Source of the DNA: Exiguobacterium sp018617385
GTDB lineage: Bacteria > Bacillota > Bacilli > Exiguobacteriales > Exiguobacteriaceae
Direction: 5' to 3'
Assembly (NCBI RefSeq): GCF_018617385.1
Contig: NZ_JACSKA010000003.1
Coordinates: forward strand, 1 to 64,000
DNA length: 64,000 bases
Shown here: one piece after another, positions 25,359 through 33,460 of the stretch
Numbering within the stretch: position 1 is the stretch's first letter
Layout: every line of letters starts with the position of its first letter
The notes under the pieces: generated by a model
What the model was told of the DNA's origin: nothing
The model's input: the letters and a program-made list of their open reading frames with translations, nothing else
The model's database searches: none
Made by a program: the position numbers and the translations under genes

Positions 25359-26018
25359 TCAATTTCCAAGCAGTGCATCCATCTTCGCGACGGCGTCACG
25401 TGCAAGTTCGTGATCGGGTTGCATCTCTAAGACGCGTTGCAACTCAGCATACGTCCGTTCCTGGTCACCCAAGAACGCATATGCGATCGCTAGGTTGTAA
25501 CGGGCATCCGTATGGCTCGCATCAAGGTCGAGCGTCTCTTCTAACACAACGACCGCCTCTTCGAGTTGTTCACTTTGCGCGAGGGCAAGTCCGTACTGGA
25601 ACGTGATCTCCACGTCTTCCGGCGATTGTTTCTTCGCTTCACGCAAGCGTGGCATCGCACGAACGAAGTCACCCATCGCCTTGTACGTCAAGCCGAGCAT
25701 GAAGTGAAGATCGGCATCGTCCATCCCCGAAAGGAGCGCTTGGCGAAGCGACGCCTCCGCTGACTCCAATTGCTCGAGTTCATAGGCAAGGGCGCCTTTC
25801 GCATAGTGCGCGGCACCGAACGAGCCATCGAGTTCAATCGCTTTGTCATAGAAGATGACGGCACGATCGTAATCGTTGATTGCCTGAAGCAACGTCCCCA
25901 TGTTGACGAAACCAGTCGGGTCCGTCGGGTTCGCTTCAATCGCCTCGTTGAAATGTTTGGCTGCCTGTTCGAATTCACCTTGCTGCATCGCTTGGATGCC
26001 TTGTTCGTTTGCGTTCAT
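25359..26018 (-). CDS. Tetratricopeptide repeat protein (YrrB-like)
   Basis: A 219-residue protein built of about six TPR units (for example GIQAMQQGEFEQAAKHFNEAIEANPTDPTGFVNMGTL and AALYAKGALAYELEQLESAEASLRQALLSG-type helices), so a scaffold for protein-protein contacts. The start is ATG 26018, preceded by GAGGTGATTGAT and only 10 nt after the mnmA stop. In B. subtilis the equivalent YrrB lies between mnmA and recD2, and a role alongside MnmA in tRNA thiolation has been suggested from structure. Cytoplasmic; no enzyme motif seen. Confidence 0.88.
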   Translation of the reverse strand: MNANEQGIQAMQQGEFEQAAKHFNEAIEANPTDPTGFVNMGTLLQAINDYDRAVIFYDKAIELDGSFGAAHYAKGALAYELEQLESAEASLRQALLSGMDDADLHFMLGLTYKAMGDFVRAMPRLREAKKQSPEDVEITFQYGLALAQSEQLEEAVVVLEETLDLDASHTDARYNLAIAYAFLGDQERTYAELQRVLEMQPDHELARDAVAKMDALLGN

Positions 26019-26028
26019 ATCAATCACC

Positions 26029-27150
26029 TCATCCGATATAGTCGAGTCGTTTGCCGTTGCGGTACGCTTCGTCAATCGTTGCCCCACCGAGACAGATGTC
26101 GCCATCATAGAAGACGACCGCTTGTCCTGGCGTGATAGCACGTTGTGGCTCGTCAAACTTGACGAGGACTTCACCATTTTCGAGCGGAGCGACCGTGACC
26201 GGCACATCTTGTTGGCGATAACGGAACTTCGCCGTCGCCCGGAACTCTCCTGTAGGAGCGGCTCCCGTCCATGACAGTTTCGAAGCGAGAAGCGCATCTG
26301 AATAGAGCGCGTCGTGATGGAATCCTTGTCCGACGAACAAGACATTGTTCTCGACATCTTTCCCGACGACGAACCAAGGGTCCCCATCGCCACCGATTCC
26401 GAGACCGTGACGCTGTCCGAGCGTATAATACATCAACCCGTCATGACGTCCTTTGACGACTCCGTCGAGCGTCCGCATTTCACCTGGCTGTGACGGAAGG
26501 TATTCCGACAAGAACTCTTTAAAGTTCCGCTCACCGATGAAGCAGATTCCCGTCGAATCTTTTTTCTTCGCTGTCGCGAGTCCTGCTTCTTCGGCAATCG
26601 CACGTACATCTTTCTTGTCCATATGCCCGATTGGGAACATCGTCCGCGCGAGCTGGTCTTGAGACAATTGGTTCAAGAAATACGTTTGGTCTTTGTTGTC
26701 GTCTTTCCCACGCAACAGACGGTGTTCGCCATCAACGTATTTCACTTGTGCATAATGACCGGTCGCGACAAAGTCGGCACCGAGTCGAAGCGCATGGTCA
26801 AGGAATGCCTTGAATTTAATTTCTTTGTTACACATGACATCCGGGTTCGGCGTCCGACCGAGACGGTACTCCGCTAAGAAATATTCAAAGACGCGGTCCC
26901 AATATTCCTTTTCAAAGTTGACCGCGTAATACGGAATCCCGATTTGGTTCGCGACGGCGATGACGTCTTCATAGTCCTCTGTCGCCGTACACACACCGTT
27001 CTCGTCCGTGTCGTCCCAGTTTTTCATAAAAATCCCGATGACGTTATACCCTTGCTCTTTTAACACATGGGCCGTCACCGATGAATCGACGCCACCTGAC
27101 ATACCGACGACGACCGTCGTCTCTTCAGGGGCTTTCGTGCGTAAATTCAT
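26029..27150 (-). CDS. mnmA: tRNA-specific 2-thiouridylase MnmA
   Basis: Inserts sulfur at C2 of the wobble uridine of tRNA-Lys, -Glu and -Gln using persulfide from a cysteine desulfurase. The 373 residues have the PP-loop VVGMSGGVDSSVTAHVL near 14-30, the catalytic Cys in NPDVMCNKEIKFKAF, and the persulfide Cys in DSTGICFIGERNFKEFL. It starts one base after the desulfurase gene at 27151, which therefore likely is its sulfur donor, as YrvO is in B. subtilis. Confidence 0.96.
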   Translation of the reverse strand: MNLRTKAPEETTVVVGMSGGVDSSVTAHVLKEQGYNVIGIFMKNWDDTDENGVCTATEDYEDVIAVANQIGIPYYAVNFEKEYWDRVFEYFLAEYRLGRTPNPDVMCNKEIKFKAFLDHALRLGADFVATGHYAQVKYVDGEHRLLRGKDDNKDQTYFLNQLSQDQLARTMFPIGHMDKKDVRAIAEEAGLATAKKKDSTGICFIGERNFKEFLSEYLPSQPGEMRTLDGVVKGRHDGLMYYTLGQRHGLGIGGDGDPWFVVGKDVENNVLFVGQGFHHDALYSDALLASKLSWTGAAPTGEFRATAKFRYRQQDVPVTVAPLENGEVLVKFDEPQRAITPGQAVVFYDGDICLGGATIDEAYRNGKRLDYIG

Positions 27151-28287
27151 CTATCTCACTCCGTTCATAAATGTCGAGACGACTTCTTGTAGTCGCTCCG
27201 CGAGCCGTTTCGCGTCCTCGACCGAGTTACCGTGGCCAAAACTGATTCGAACAGACTGACGCGTCCGCTCTGAATCCCCGTACATCGCCGACAATACGTG
27301 GGACGGTTCGACCGACCCTGCCGTGCAGGCACTTCCGCTTGAAATCGCCATGCCCCGCATATCCATCATGATGAGGAAAGGTTCAAGGTCAATTCCAGGA
27401 AGGTATAAGTTCACGATGTGAGGTAAACGATTCGACCCGTTCACCTCATAAGACACGCCTAATTCGTCCAGGCGCTGACGTAGTGCCAAATCGAGCGATT
27501 CATAAAGAGTCACTCGGGTCTCACGCTCTGCCATGACGAGTTCAGCTGCTTTTTGGAATCCGACGGCACCCGGAACATTTTCCGTGCCGGCTCGACGTTT
27601 ACGTTCTTGTTGTCCACCAAAAGAACGTGACGCTAATTTTACACCTGTTTTCATGAAAAGAAAACCGATACCTTTCGGCCCATTCACTTTATGTGCGGAC
27701 GCCGACAATAAATCGACATGAATCGCCTTCACATCAATCTCTTCTGTACCGAGTGCTTGTACCGCATCCGTATGGAAGAGAGCCTGGTGATCTTGTAACA
27801 ACTCACCGATTTCGTGAATCGGTTGGCGCGTCCCGACTTCGTTATTGCCGTACATGATCGATACAAGAATCGTGTCATCCCGTAAGGCTGAACGAACGGC
27901 GTCGACAGTGACGGCTCCCGAAGCATCGACATCGAGATACGTGACGTCGAAGCCCTCACGCTCGAGCTGTTCCATCGCGTGAAGCACAGCGTGGTGCTCG
28001 ACTTTTGTCGTAATGATATGTTTGCCTTTTTCCTGATGGGCATATGCCGCACCGAACAAGGCATAGTTATCTGACTCCGTCCCACCTGACGTGAATACAA
28101 TCTCGTTCGGTGAAGCACCAATCCACTTCGCGAGGACGCGACGTGACGAATCGAGCGCCGCCCGGGCGTTACGTCCAATCCCATGGATGCTCGACGCGTT
28201 CCCGTACGTCTCTAAAAAGTACGGTGTCATCGCTTCGAGGACTTCTGGTCGCATCGGTGTCGTCGCAGCGTGATCAAAATAGTTCAT
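27151..28287 (-). CDS. Cysteine desulfurase (YrvO-like), partner of MnmA
   Basis: PLP enzyme that takes sulfur from cysteine as a bound persulfide. In 378 residues: start MNYFDHAATTPMRPEV, PLP Lys in LSASAHKVNGPKGIGFLFM, and active Cys in MAISSGSACTAGSVEPSHVL. Abutting mnmA marks it as the tRNA thiolation desulfurase rather than the general Suf enzyme. A second desulfurase of this class is encoded at 61922-63055 with the NAD genes. It lies 17 nt after cymR. Confidence 0.93.
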   Translation of the reverse strand: MNYFDHAATTPMRPEVLEAMTPYFLETYGNASSIHGIGRNARAALDSSRRVLAKWIGASPNEIVFTSGGTESDNYALFGAAYAHQEKGKHIITTKVEHHAVLHAMEQLEREGFDVTYLDVDASGAVTVDAVRSALRDDTILVSIMYGNNEVGTRQPIHEIGELLQDHQALFHTDAVQALGTEEIDVKAIHVDLLSASAHKVNGPKGIGFLFMKTGVKLASRSFGGQQERKRRAGTENVPGAVGFQKAAELVMAERETRVTLYESLDLALRQRLDELGVSYEVNGSNRLPHIVNLYLPGIDLEPFLIMMDMRGMAISSGSACTAGSVEPSHVLSAMYGDSERTRQSVRISFGHGNSVEDAKRLAERLQEVVSTFMNGVR

Positions 28288-28304
28288 CTAAGGTCACCTC
28301 GTTC

Positions 28305-28712
28305 TTAAATATAAAACATGTAGCCGTCTGACTCTTCTTCAGCGAGGTCCGCGAGTGTCGTCTCGTCAAGGACGGTATCGATGGCTTCTTTGATTTTATC
28401 CCAAAGCTTCCGTTTCACCGCATCATCTGCTTCAGAATCTTCAACGATGGCTAAAGGTCCCTCGAGCAAGCGAATGATTTCACCTGCTGTCACTTCTTCT
28501 GCCGGTTTGACGAGTTGGTAGCCACCGTACGCACCCCGTACACTCTTGACGAGTCCCCCGTTACGAAGTGGACCGATCAATTGCTCCAAATAATGCTCCG
28601 GCAACTCATGGCGTGCGGCGATCTTCTTTAAACTGAGCGGCTTGTTATCTGTTTCACGGGCTAATGCAATCATGATCGTTAAGCCATAGCGGCCCTTTGT
28701 AGATATTTTCAT
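28305..28712 (-). CDS. cymR: Rrf2-type regulator CymR
   Basis: Represses cysteine uptake and synthesis genes in Bacillales; in B. subtilis it acts in complex with the O-acetylserine thiol-lyase CysK. The 135 residues start MKISTKGRYGLTIMIALA and contain the winged helix (LKKIAARHELPEHYLEQL) and the wing VKSVRGAYGGYQL. There is no cysteine anywhere in the protein, so it is not an Fe-S sensor like IscR. The start is ATG 28712, 7 nt after AAGGAGA; a TTG two codons earlier is less likely. It heads the cymR-desulfurase-mnmA-TPR series and is divergent from rarA. Confidence 0.93.
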   Translation of the reverse strand: MKISTKGRYGLTIMIALARETDNKPLSLKKIAARHELPEHYLEQLIGPLRNGGLVKSVRGAYGGYQLVKPAEEVTAGEIIRLLEGPLAIVEDSEADDAVKRKLWDKIKEAIDTVLDETTLADLAEEESDGYMFYI

Positions 28713-28739
28713 CTTCAAGTCTCCTTCTGTTATACTAAT

Positions 28740-28753
28740 CGAACAAACGTTTG
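28740..28753. promoter_or_regulatory. LexA (DinR)-like box between cymR and rarA
   Basis: CGAACAAACGTTTG fits the Gram-positive LexA consensus CGAACRNRYGTTYC at 13 of 14 positions, the last base being G instead of C. It sits in the 60-bp divergent spacer, 20 nt before the rarA ATG and next to the cymR -10 region. Function inferred from the motif only. Confidence 0.6.
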
Positions 28754-28772
28754 TCGAAAGGAATGGTTACGT

Positions 28773-30089
28773 ATGCCTGATTTGTTTCATCAATCGAATG
28801 GCGGACCGCTCGCGAACCGCATGCGCCCCGAAACGTTAGATGACGTGATCGGACAGCGCCATATCATCGGTGAGGGCAAGCTGCTTCGCCGTGCCATCGA
28901 AGCCGACCGACTTGGTACGATTATCTTATATGGTCCACCGGGCACGGGGAAGACGACACTCGCCCGTGTCATTTCGAATTACACGAAAGCGACATTCGTC
29001 CAATTGAACGCCGTCACGGCCAAACTCGATGAATTGCGGAACGTCATTCGTGAAGCGGAGTCCCGGTATGATTATGAGGACGAACGGACGATTCTCTTTT
29101 TAGATGAGATTCACCGGTTCAATAAGCTCCAACAAGACGCGCTCCTCCCGGCCCTTGAGTCTGGAAAGCTCGTCCTCATCGGAGCGACGACCGAAAACCC
29201 GAGTTTTGAAGTGAACGCCGCTCTCTTGTCACGGGCGACCGTATTTCGACTTGAGGCACCAGGTGCCGAGGAGTTACGTATCGTCCTTGAGCGTGCGCTA
29301 CACGACTCACGTGGTCTCGGAAATTATCCCGTCAAGATGGATGAAGCTGCTGCAGACCATTATATCAAAATGGCGGATGGTGACTACCGTGTCCTATTAA
29401 ACGCACTCGAACTCGCCGTCTTGACAACGCCTGAGGTGGACGGAGAGATTCATATCACACTTGAGGTCGCGGAAGAGTCGATTCAACAGAAGTCGATCAA
29501 ATACGATAAGACGGGTGATCGACATTATGACGTCATCTCGGCGTTCATCAAATCGATTCGTGGGTCTGACCCGGATGCGGCGCTATACTGGCTAGCCGTC
29601 ATGATCGAGGCTGGCGAATCGCCACGCTTCATCATGCGTCGCCTTTACGTCCATGCCGCCGAAGATATCGGAATGAGCGACCCGAACGCACTTCTCATTG
29701 TCGATGCGGCGGCTCGTGCGAGCGAATATATCGGTTTCCCGGAAGCCCGCATCCCGATTGCCGAGGCTGTTCTCTATTTGGCGACCGCACCGAAATCGAA
29801 CGCGGTCATCACCGCGATTGACAAAGCGCTCCATCACGTCCGGACAGTTGAGGGTGGACCTGTACCCGTACACCTGCGTGACGCCCATAGTCCAGGAGCA
29901 CGTGAACTCGGAAACGGGGTCGGATACAAATATCCACATGACGAAAAAGACGGGTTCGTTCCTCAAAACTACTGGCCAGAAAACTTAGCCCGAAAACGAC
30001 CAACCTACTATAAACCGACGCCACGTGGATTTGAGCAACAAATCCAAAAGCGGCTCGACTATTGGGAAAAACGACGCGACTCGAAATGA
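28773..30089 (+). CDS. rarA: Replication-associated recombination protein RarA (MgsA), AAA+ ATPase
   Basis: Clamp-loader-like ATPase that acts at stalled replication forks. The 438 residues have Walker A LYGPPGTGKTTLARVI (near 52), Walker B ILFLDEIHRFNKLQQDALLP, sensor 1 GATTENPSFEVN, the sensor 2 region, and the C-terminal tetramerisation part with DAALYWLAVMIEAGE and YIGFPEARIPIAEA. B. subtilis has the same divergent pairing with cymR (yrvN). A LexA-like box lies in the shared spacer, suggesting damage induction here. Confidence 0.96.
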   Translation: MPDLFHQSNGGPLANRMRPETLDDVIGQRHIIGEGKLLRRAIEADRLGTIILYGPPGTGKTTLARVISNYTKATFVQLNAVTAKLDELRNVIREAESRYDYEDERTILFLDEIHRFNKLQQDALLPALESGKLVLIGATTENPSFEVNAALLSRATVFRLEAPGAEELRIVLERALHDSRGLGNYPVKMDEAAADHYIKMADGDYRVLLNALELAVLTTPEVDGEIHITLEVAEESIQQKSIKYDKTGDRHYDVISAFIKSIRGSDPDAALYWLAVMIEAGESPRFIMRRLYVHAAEDIGMSDPNALLIVDAAARASEYIGFPEARIPIAEAVLYLATAPKSNAVITAIDKALHHVRTVEGGPVPVHLRDAHSPGARELGNGVGYKYPHDEKDGFVPQNYWPENLARKRPTYYKPTPRGFEQQIQKRLDYWEKRRDSK

Positions 30090-30103
30090 GCCCGCGTCGT
30101 TTT
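30068..30103. terminator. Bidirectional terminator between rarA and tcdA
   Basis: An 11-bp stem (30068-30078 with 30093-30103) spans the rarA stop codon. It is followed by T-rich sequence on the plus strand and has A-rich sequence on the other side, between convergent genes. Confidence 0.8.
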
Positions 30104-30869
30104 ATTTTTGGATGCGATTGATTTCGACGCCCGCTTTTTCAAGCAAGTCGTTAATGACATAGCCGGCAGCGACAAGCCCTGCAACCGATGGGACGAATGC
30201 GTTCGAGCTCGGTGGCATCTTCGCTTTGCGGATCGGAGCGTCTTTCTTCCCGACGACCTCGTTCACATCTTCGCGTGTCACAATCGGAGATTCGTCTGAG
30301 AAGACAACTGGGACGCCTTTATAGATTTTTTCTTTACGTAGACGGGTACGGACCATCTTGGCGATCGGGTCATATGACGTATCTTTAATGTCGACGACTT
30401 TGATACGTGTCGGATCCATTTTGTTCGCCATCCCCATGCTCGAGATGACCGGGATGCCGCGACGCTTACATTCCACGATTAAATGAATCTTATAGATGAT
30501 CGTATCTGAGGCGTCGATGACGTAATCGATCTTTTGAGCGAAGAACTCTTCATATGTCTCTTCTGTATAAAACATTTTCAATTGGACGAGGTCTAAGTCC
30601 GGGTTAATGTCGAGAAGACGCTTCCCCATCGCTTCGACTTTCGGTTGACCGACTGTCGACAATAATGCATGGATTTGACGGTTGACGTTCGTGATGTCGA
30701 TGTCATCTTTGTCGACGAGGACGATGCGCCCGACGCCACTGCGCGCAAGTGCCTCTGCCGCAAACGAGCCGACGCCACCGATCCCTAAAATCGCGACCGT
30801 TTTATTCTTTAAAGCATCAAGGCCTTCAGAGCCGATGGCCAATTCATTACGTGAAAACTGGTGTAACAT
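30102..30869 (-). CDS. tcdA: tRNA threonylcarbamoyladenosine dehydratase
   Basis: E1/ThiF-family ATPase that cyclises N6-threonylcarbamoyladenosine-37 in ANN-decoding tRNAs to its cyclic form. The 255 residues show the nucleotide fold ILGIGGVGSFAAEALARSGVGRIVLVDKDDIDITNVNRQ (residues about 29-67), YVIDASDTIIYKIHLIVECKRRGIPVISSMG and PTRIKVVDIKDTSYDPIAKMVR. Named YrvM in B. subtilis, where it also lies between rarA and 6S RNA/aspS. ThiF/MoeB relatives use different C termini, and the local gene order supports TcdA. Confidence 0.93.
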   Translation of the reverse strand: MLHQFSRNELAIGSEGLDALKNKTVAILGIGGVGSFAAEALARSGVGRIVLVDKDDIDITNVNRQIHALLSTVGQPKVEAMGKRLLDINPDLDLVQLKMFYTEETYEEFFAQKIDYVIDASDTIIYKIHLIVECKRRGIPVISSMGMANKMDPTRIKVVDIKDTSYDPIAKMVRTRLRKEKIYKGVPVVFSDESPIVTREDVNEVVGKKDAPIRKAKMPPSSNAFVPSVAGLVAAGYVINDLLEKAGVEINRIQK

Positions 30870-30954
30870 ATTTCTTCCTCCAACTAATCCTATTTTCTCA
30901 TACTATTTTACTCGGAATTATATTCAAAAAAAAGACGTCTCGCGACGTATTTAC

Positions 30955-31158
30955 AAAAAAATCGATGGGGCCCGGAGTGCCGTGACGATGCCTTGCTTTT
31001 GAACCTGCGTATGCAGGTGGGTGACCTAGCGTTTCCTTCACAAGTCCTCCTGCACGTGATGAGGCAGTTGATCCGGTTAGCAGTTCGGTCTCCCGTATTC
31101 AAAGTGTTGGCTCAAAATAACGAAGGCGGCTCTCGTACACCTCAGGTATCCCATCTGT
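30955..31158 (-). ncRNA. ssrS: 6S RNA (6S-1/BsrA type)
   Basis: Binds housekeeping RNA polymerase as a promoter mimic in stationary phase. Evidence: position next to tcdA as for bsrA in B. subtilis; the motif TTTGAGCCAACAC (minus strand, 31104-31116) that recurs in Firmicute 6S RNAs; 5' (about 31127-31150) and 3' (about 30975-30997) parts complementary enough to close a long imperfect rod; a central open region; and a T run at the end (about 30953-30960). A near-consensus promoter lies exactly upstream. No protein-coding frame explains the segment. The ends are predicted from promoter and T run, giving about 200 nt. Confidence 0.85.
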
Positions 31159-31165
31159 TGATTTA

Positions 31166-31194
31166 ACTATAGCGCTTCTGTAAAAAGAAGTCAA
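31166..31194 (-). promoter_or_regulatory. Promoter of 6S RNA
   Basis: On the minus strand TTGACT, 17 nt, TATAGT; predicted start about 31158, at the 5' end of the 6S fold. Confidence 0.75.
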
Positions 31195-31225
31195 TGAGAA
31201 ACGCCGACTTCTCGTGACAGTTTGG

Positions 31226-32440
31226 TCACAACCATTTGTTACGAAACGCACGGTCCGGATCATACGTGAACTGTTGACGCTCGATGTTGAAACGGCGGTC
31301 CCTTGAGTCGTTTCCGACACCCGCTTGGTACGCCCAATTCCCCCAATTGCTCGCCACGTCGTAATCGATCAATTTTGATTCAAAGTAGGAAGCCCCGTAG
31401 CGCCAGTCTTGTTTCAACTCCTTTGCGAAATAGTTAGCCACGATTTGTCGTCCCCGATTGGACATCCATCCCGTCGCATTCAGTTCGCGCATGAACGCAT
31501 CGACGAAATCGACGCCCGTCTCTCCTCGTCGCCATGTTTCAACGACATCCGCATCGACTCGCCAGTCTTTTCGTTTCGACCGAATGCCTTGTGACCGAAA
31601 CAATTTTTTCCCTTGTTCGAGTGCGACCCATTGGAAAAATTCACGCCATAATAGTTCAAAGTACAACCAGTACGTCGATTCATTTACCCCATGTGTTCGT
31701 TCATGCGCTTCGAGTTCAAAAAACACCCGTCGTGGGGATAACGACCCGTTCGCTAAATACGCTGACAGCTTCGTCGAGTCATCGACCCCAAATCCGTTTC
31801 TCGTTTCCTTATACGTTCGAATCGGTACGGACAAGTAGTCGTTCAGCCGACGCTTCGCAGCCAATTCGCCACCTTTGAATGGAAAGGCCGTCCTTGGGTC
31901 TTGCTTTACTTTTTGAATCGAAAATGGGAACGCCACCTCGCGTGTGGCAGCCGTTGCCTTCCGGGAGATCAGTTCGCGAGGCCGGACATCATATTCGACC
32001 GCTTTTCGAAACTCCGTGAAGAGAAACGGCATTTTCTCAAATGGGATATCCTCTTTTTCAAATAAAGTAAATCCTTCGAACGTCTCGTACGTCCCTTTCC
32101 ATCTTTTTATCACTTCATTTTCACGTCGGCGCTCATTGTACCCGACGGCCCGTTGAAACAAGAGACGGTCGGATGGATCGAGCGTTTCGAGCGGATGACC
32201 GACGTGCACGTAAAATGGGATTCCAAGCGCATCGAGTGAGCCTGCCACATCCTCTAATGACTCCTTCAGGAAATGTAGTCGTTCGTTCCCGAGTGGAATG
32301 ACGCCATAATGATTTTCAATGAACTGATTCGGACTGATGAAAAAATGACCTTCAATCGGATCCTCATGGCGAAGTGCTTCTTCGAGCGGCAAATGATCAT
32401 CAACACGTAAATCGTTTTGGTACCAAATGATTGTTTTCAT
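31226..32440 (-). CDS. Cryptochrome-DASH type photolyase
   Basis: FAD and antenna-binding photolyase-family protein, 404 residues. N-terminal antenna domain: IIWYQNDLRVDDHLPLEEAL (residues 3-22). The FAD domain holds the DASH-like block TGWMSNRGRQIVANYFAKEL, then DWRYGASYFESKLIDYDVASNWGNW, then AGVGND. DASH members usually repair cyclobutane dimers in single-stranded DNA, and signalling roles are also proposed. The start is the second of two adjacent candidate codons, ATG 32440, with GGAGGAGG upstream. It begins the accessory block next to 6S RNA. Classical CPD photolyase is a less likely alternative because those carry different residues in the WMSNRGRQ block. Confidence 0.85.
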   Translation of the reverse strand: MKTIIWYQNDLRVDDHLPLEEALRHEDPIEGHFFISPNQFIENHYGVIPLGNERLHFLKESLEDVAGSLDALGIPFYVHVGHPLETLDPSDRLLFQRAVGYNERRRENEVIKRWKGTYETFEGFTLFEKEDIPFEKMPFLFTEFRKAVEYDVRPRELISRKATAATREVAFPFSIQKVKQDPRTAFPFKGGELAAKRRLNDYLSVPIRTYKETRNGFGVDDSTKLSAYLANGSLSPRRVFFELEAHERTHGVNESTYWLYFELLWREFFQWVALEQGKKLFRSQGIRSKRKDWRVDADVVETWRRGETGVDFVDAFMRELNATGWMSNRGRQIVANYFAKELKQDWRYGASYFESKLIDYDVASNWGNWAYQAGVGNDSRDRRFNIERQQFTYDPDRAFRNKWL

Positions 32441-32572
32441 CAATAGACCTCCTCCACTCTATAGTATGATGGGTTATGATCTCCGTCATGAGGCTGGAAT
32501 GTGCTTGAGATATGTTTTCAAAATCAAATTGTGTGGAATATATTCTTCTAGAAGAGAAAGGGGTGCAGCATA

Positions 32573-32683
32573 ATGGCTAAGAAAAGCAAAATGGGAACAT
32601 TGATTAAAATCGCGACGGCGGTCGCACCGTTCGTCTACGATTACTATAAAAAGAACAAAGCAAAGAAATCACCGAAGAAATGA
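32573..32683 (+). CDS. Small basic peptide, 36 residues
   Basis: Unrecognised. ATG 32573 has GAAAGGGG 9 nt upstream, and the frame runs 36 codons to TGA, then a terminator 6 nt later. The peptide has a lysine-rich N terminus (MAKKSKMG), a hydrophobic centre (TLIKIATAVAPFVYDYY) and a lysine-rich C terminus (KKNKAKKSPKK), with 13 Lys and one acidic residue. An amphipathic or membrane-associating helix is likely. Good ribosome binding site, clean end and dedicated terminator argue it is real. Confidence 0.72.
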   Translation: MAKKSKMGTLIKIATAVAPFVYDYYKKNKAKKSPKK

Positions 32684-32689
32684 ACCTAG

Positions 32690-32713
32690 CGTCTCAGCCA
32701 ACAAGCTGAGGCG
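32690..32713 (+). terminator. Terminator of the 36-residue peptide gene
   Basis: 9-bp stem (32690-32698 with 32705-32713, one G-U pair) followed by seven T. Confidence 0.88.
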
Positions 32714-32782
32714 TTTTTTTCATGTTTTTCAATCGCCTATGCTAAGATAAATCAATCATTCTATTGAAACGAGGCGATCTTC

Positions 32783-33430
32783 GTGCACGTTCGATCCATC
32801 CACTTTTTACGTATTCTCTTCAAATGGGGTCTTTTCATGACCGGGTTGTTCTTACTCGCGCTCGGTTCGTCCATCATGATTACAGCAGATCTCGGGGTGT
32901 CCACATGGGACGTCCTCCATATCGGGATTGCCCACCATCTCCCGATTTCAATCGGAACGGTCATCCTATGCGTCGGACTTCTACTCGTCCTATTCAAATA
33001 CATACTCGACCGCGTCCGTCCTCAGTTCGGCACGCTCGTCAACGCGGTGTTTGTCGGGGTATTTATGAACGTGATTTTAAACGAGCAATGGCTCCCTGTT
33101 TTTGAAGGGATGATGGTGAATATCATCTGGCTAACGTTCGGGATATTTGTCATGGGAATGGGGGCCGGGCTCTATGTTGCTGTCGGATACGGGGCTGGTC
33201 CACGCGACGGATTGACGCTCGCCTTAGCAGATCGTTTCAACACGTCTGTCCGTGCCATGCGGACATGGATGGAACTGACTGCTTGCCTCATCGGTTGGGC
33301 ACTCGGAGGACCACTTTTCTTCGGTACCGTCTTGTCGATCTTCCTCATCGGTCCATTCTTCCAGTTCTGGTTAGAGCGATTCCGTCTGTTTATCGCCTAC
33401 GTCGATCGTCTCAAAGTAAAATTCGCATGA
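32783..33430 (+). CDS. YczE/YitT-type multi-pass membrane protein
   Basis: Integral membrane protein of 215 residues with five to six hydrophobic segments, starting RILFKWGLFMTGLFLLALGSSIMITADLGVSTWDVLHIGI. That opening, and GYGAGPRDGLTLALADRF in the third quarter, are characteristic of YczE-like proteins (B. subtilis YczE influences surfactin production; mechanism unknown). Start is GTG 32783 with GAGGCGATCTTC upstream, a modest site. Monocistronic with a terminator. The substrate is unknown. Confidence 0.82.
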   Translation: MHVRSIHFLRILFKWGLFMTGLFLLALGSSIMITADLGVSTWDVLHIGIAHHLPISIGTVILCVGLLLVLFKYILDRVRPQFGTLVNAVFVGVFMNVILNEQWLPVFEGMMVNIIWLTFGIFVMGMGAGLYVAVGYGAGPRDGLTLALADRFNTSVRAMRTWMELTACLIGWALGGPLFFGTVLSIFLIGPFFQFWLERFRLFIAYVDRLKVKFA

Positions 33431-33460
33431 AAAAGAGAGGGATTGCTCCCCTCTCTTTTT
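33430..33460. terminator. Bidirectional terminator after the YczE-like gene and the oxidoreductase
   Basis: 12-bp stem (33430-33441 with 33449-33460) with A5 and T5 at its base, overlapping both stop codons of convergent genes. Confidence 0.9.
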
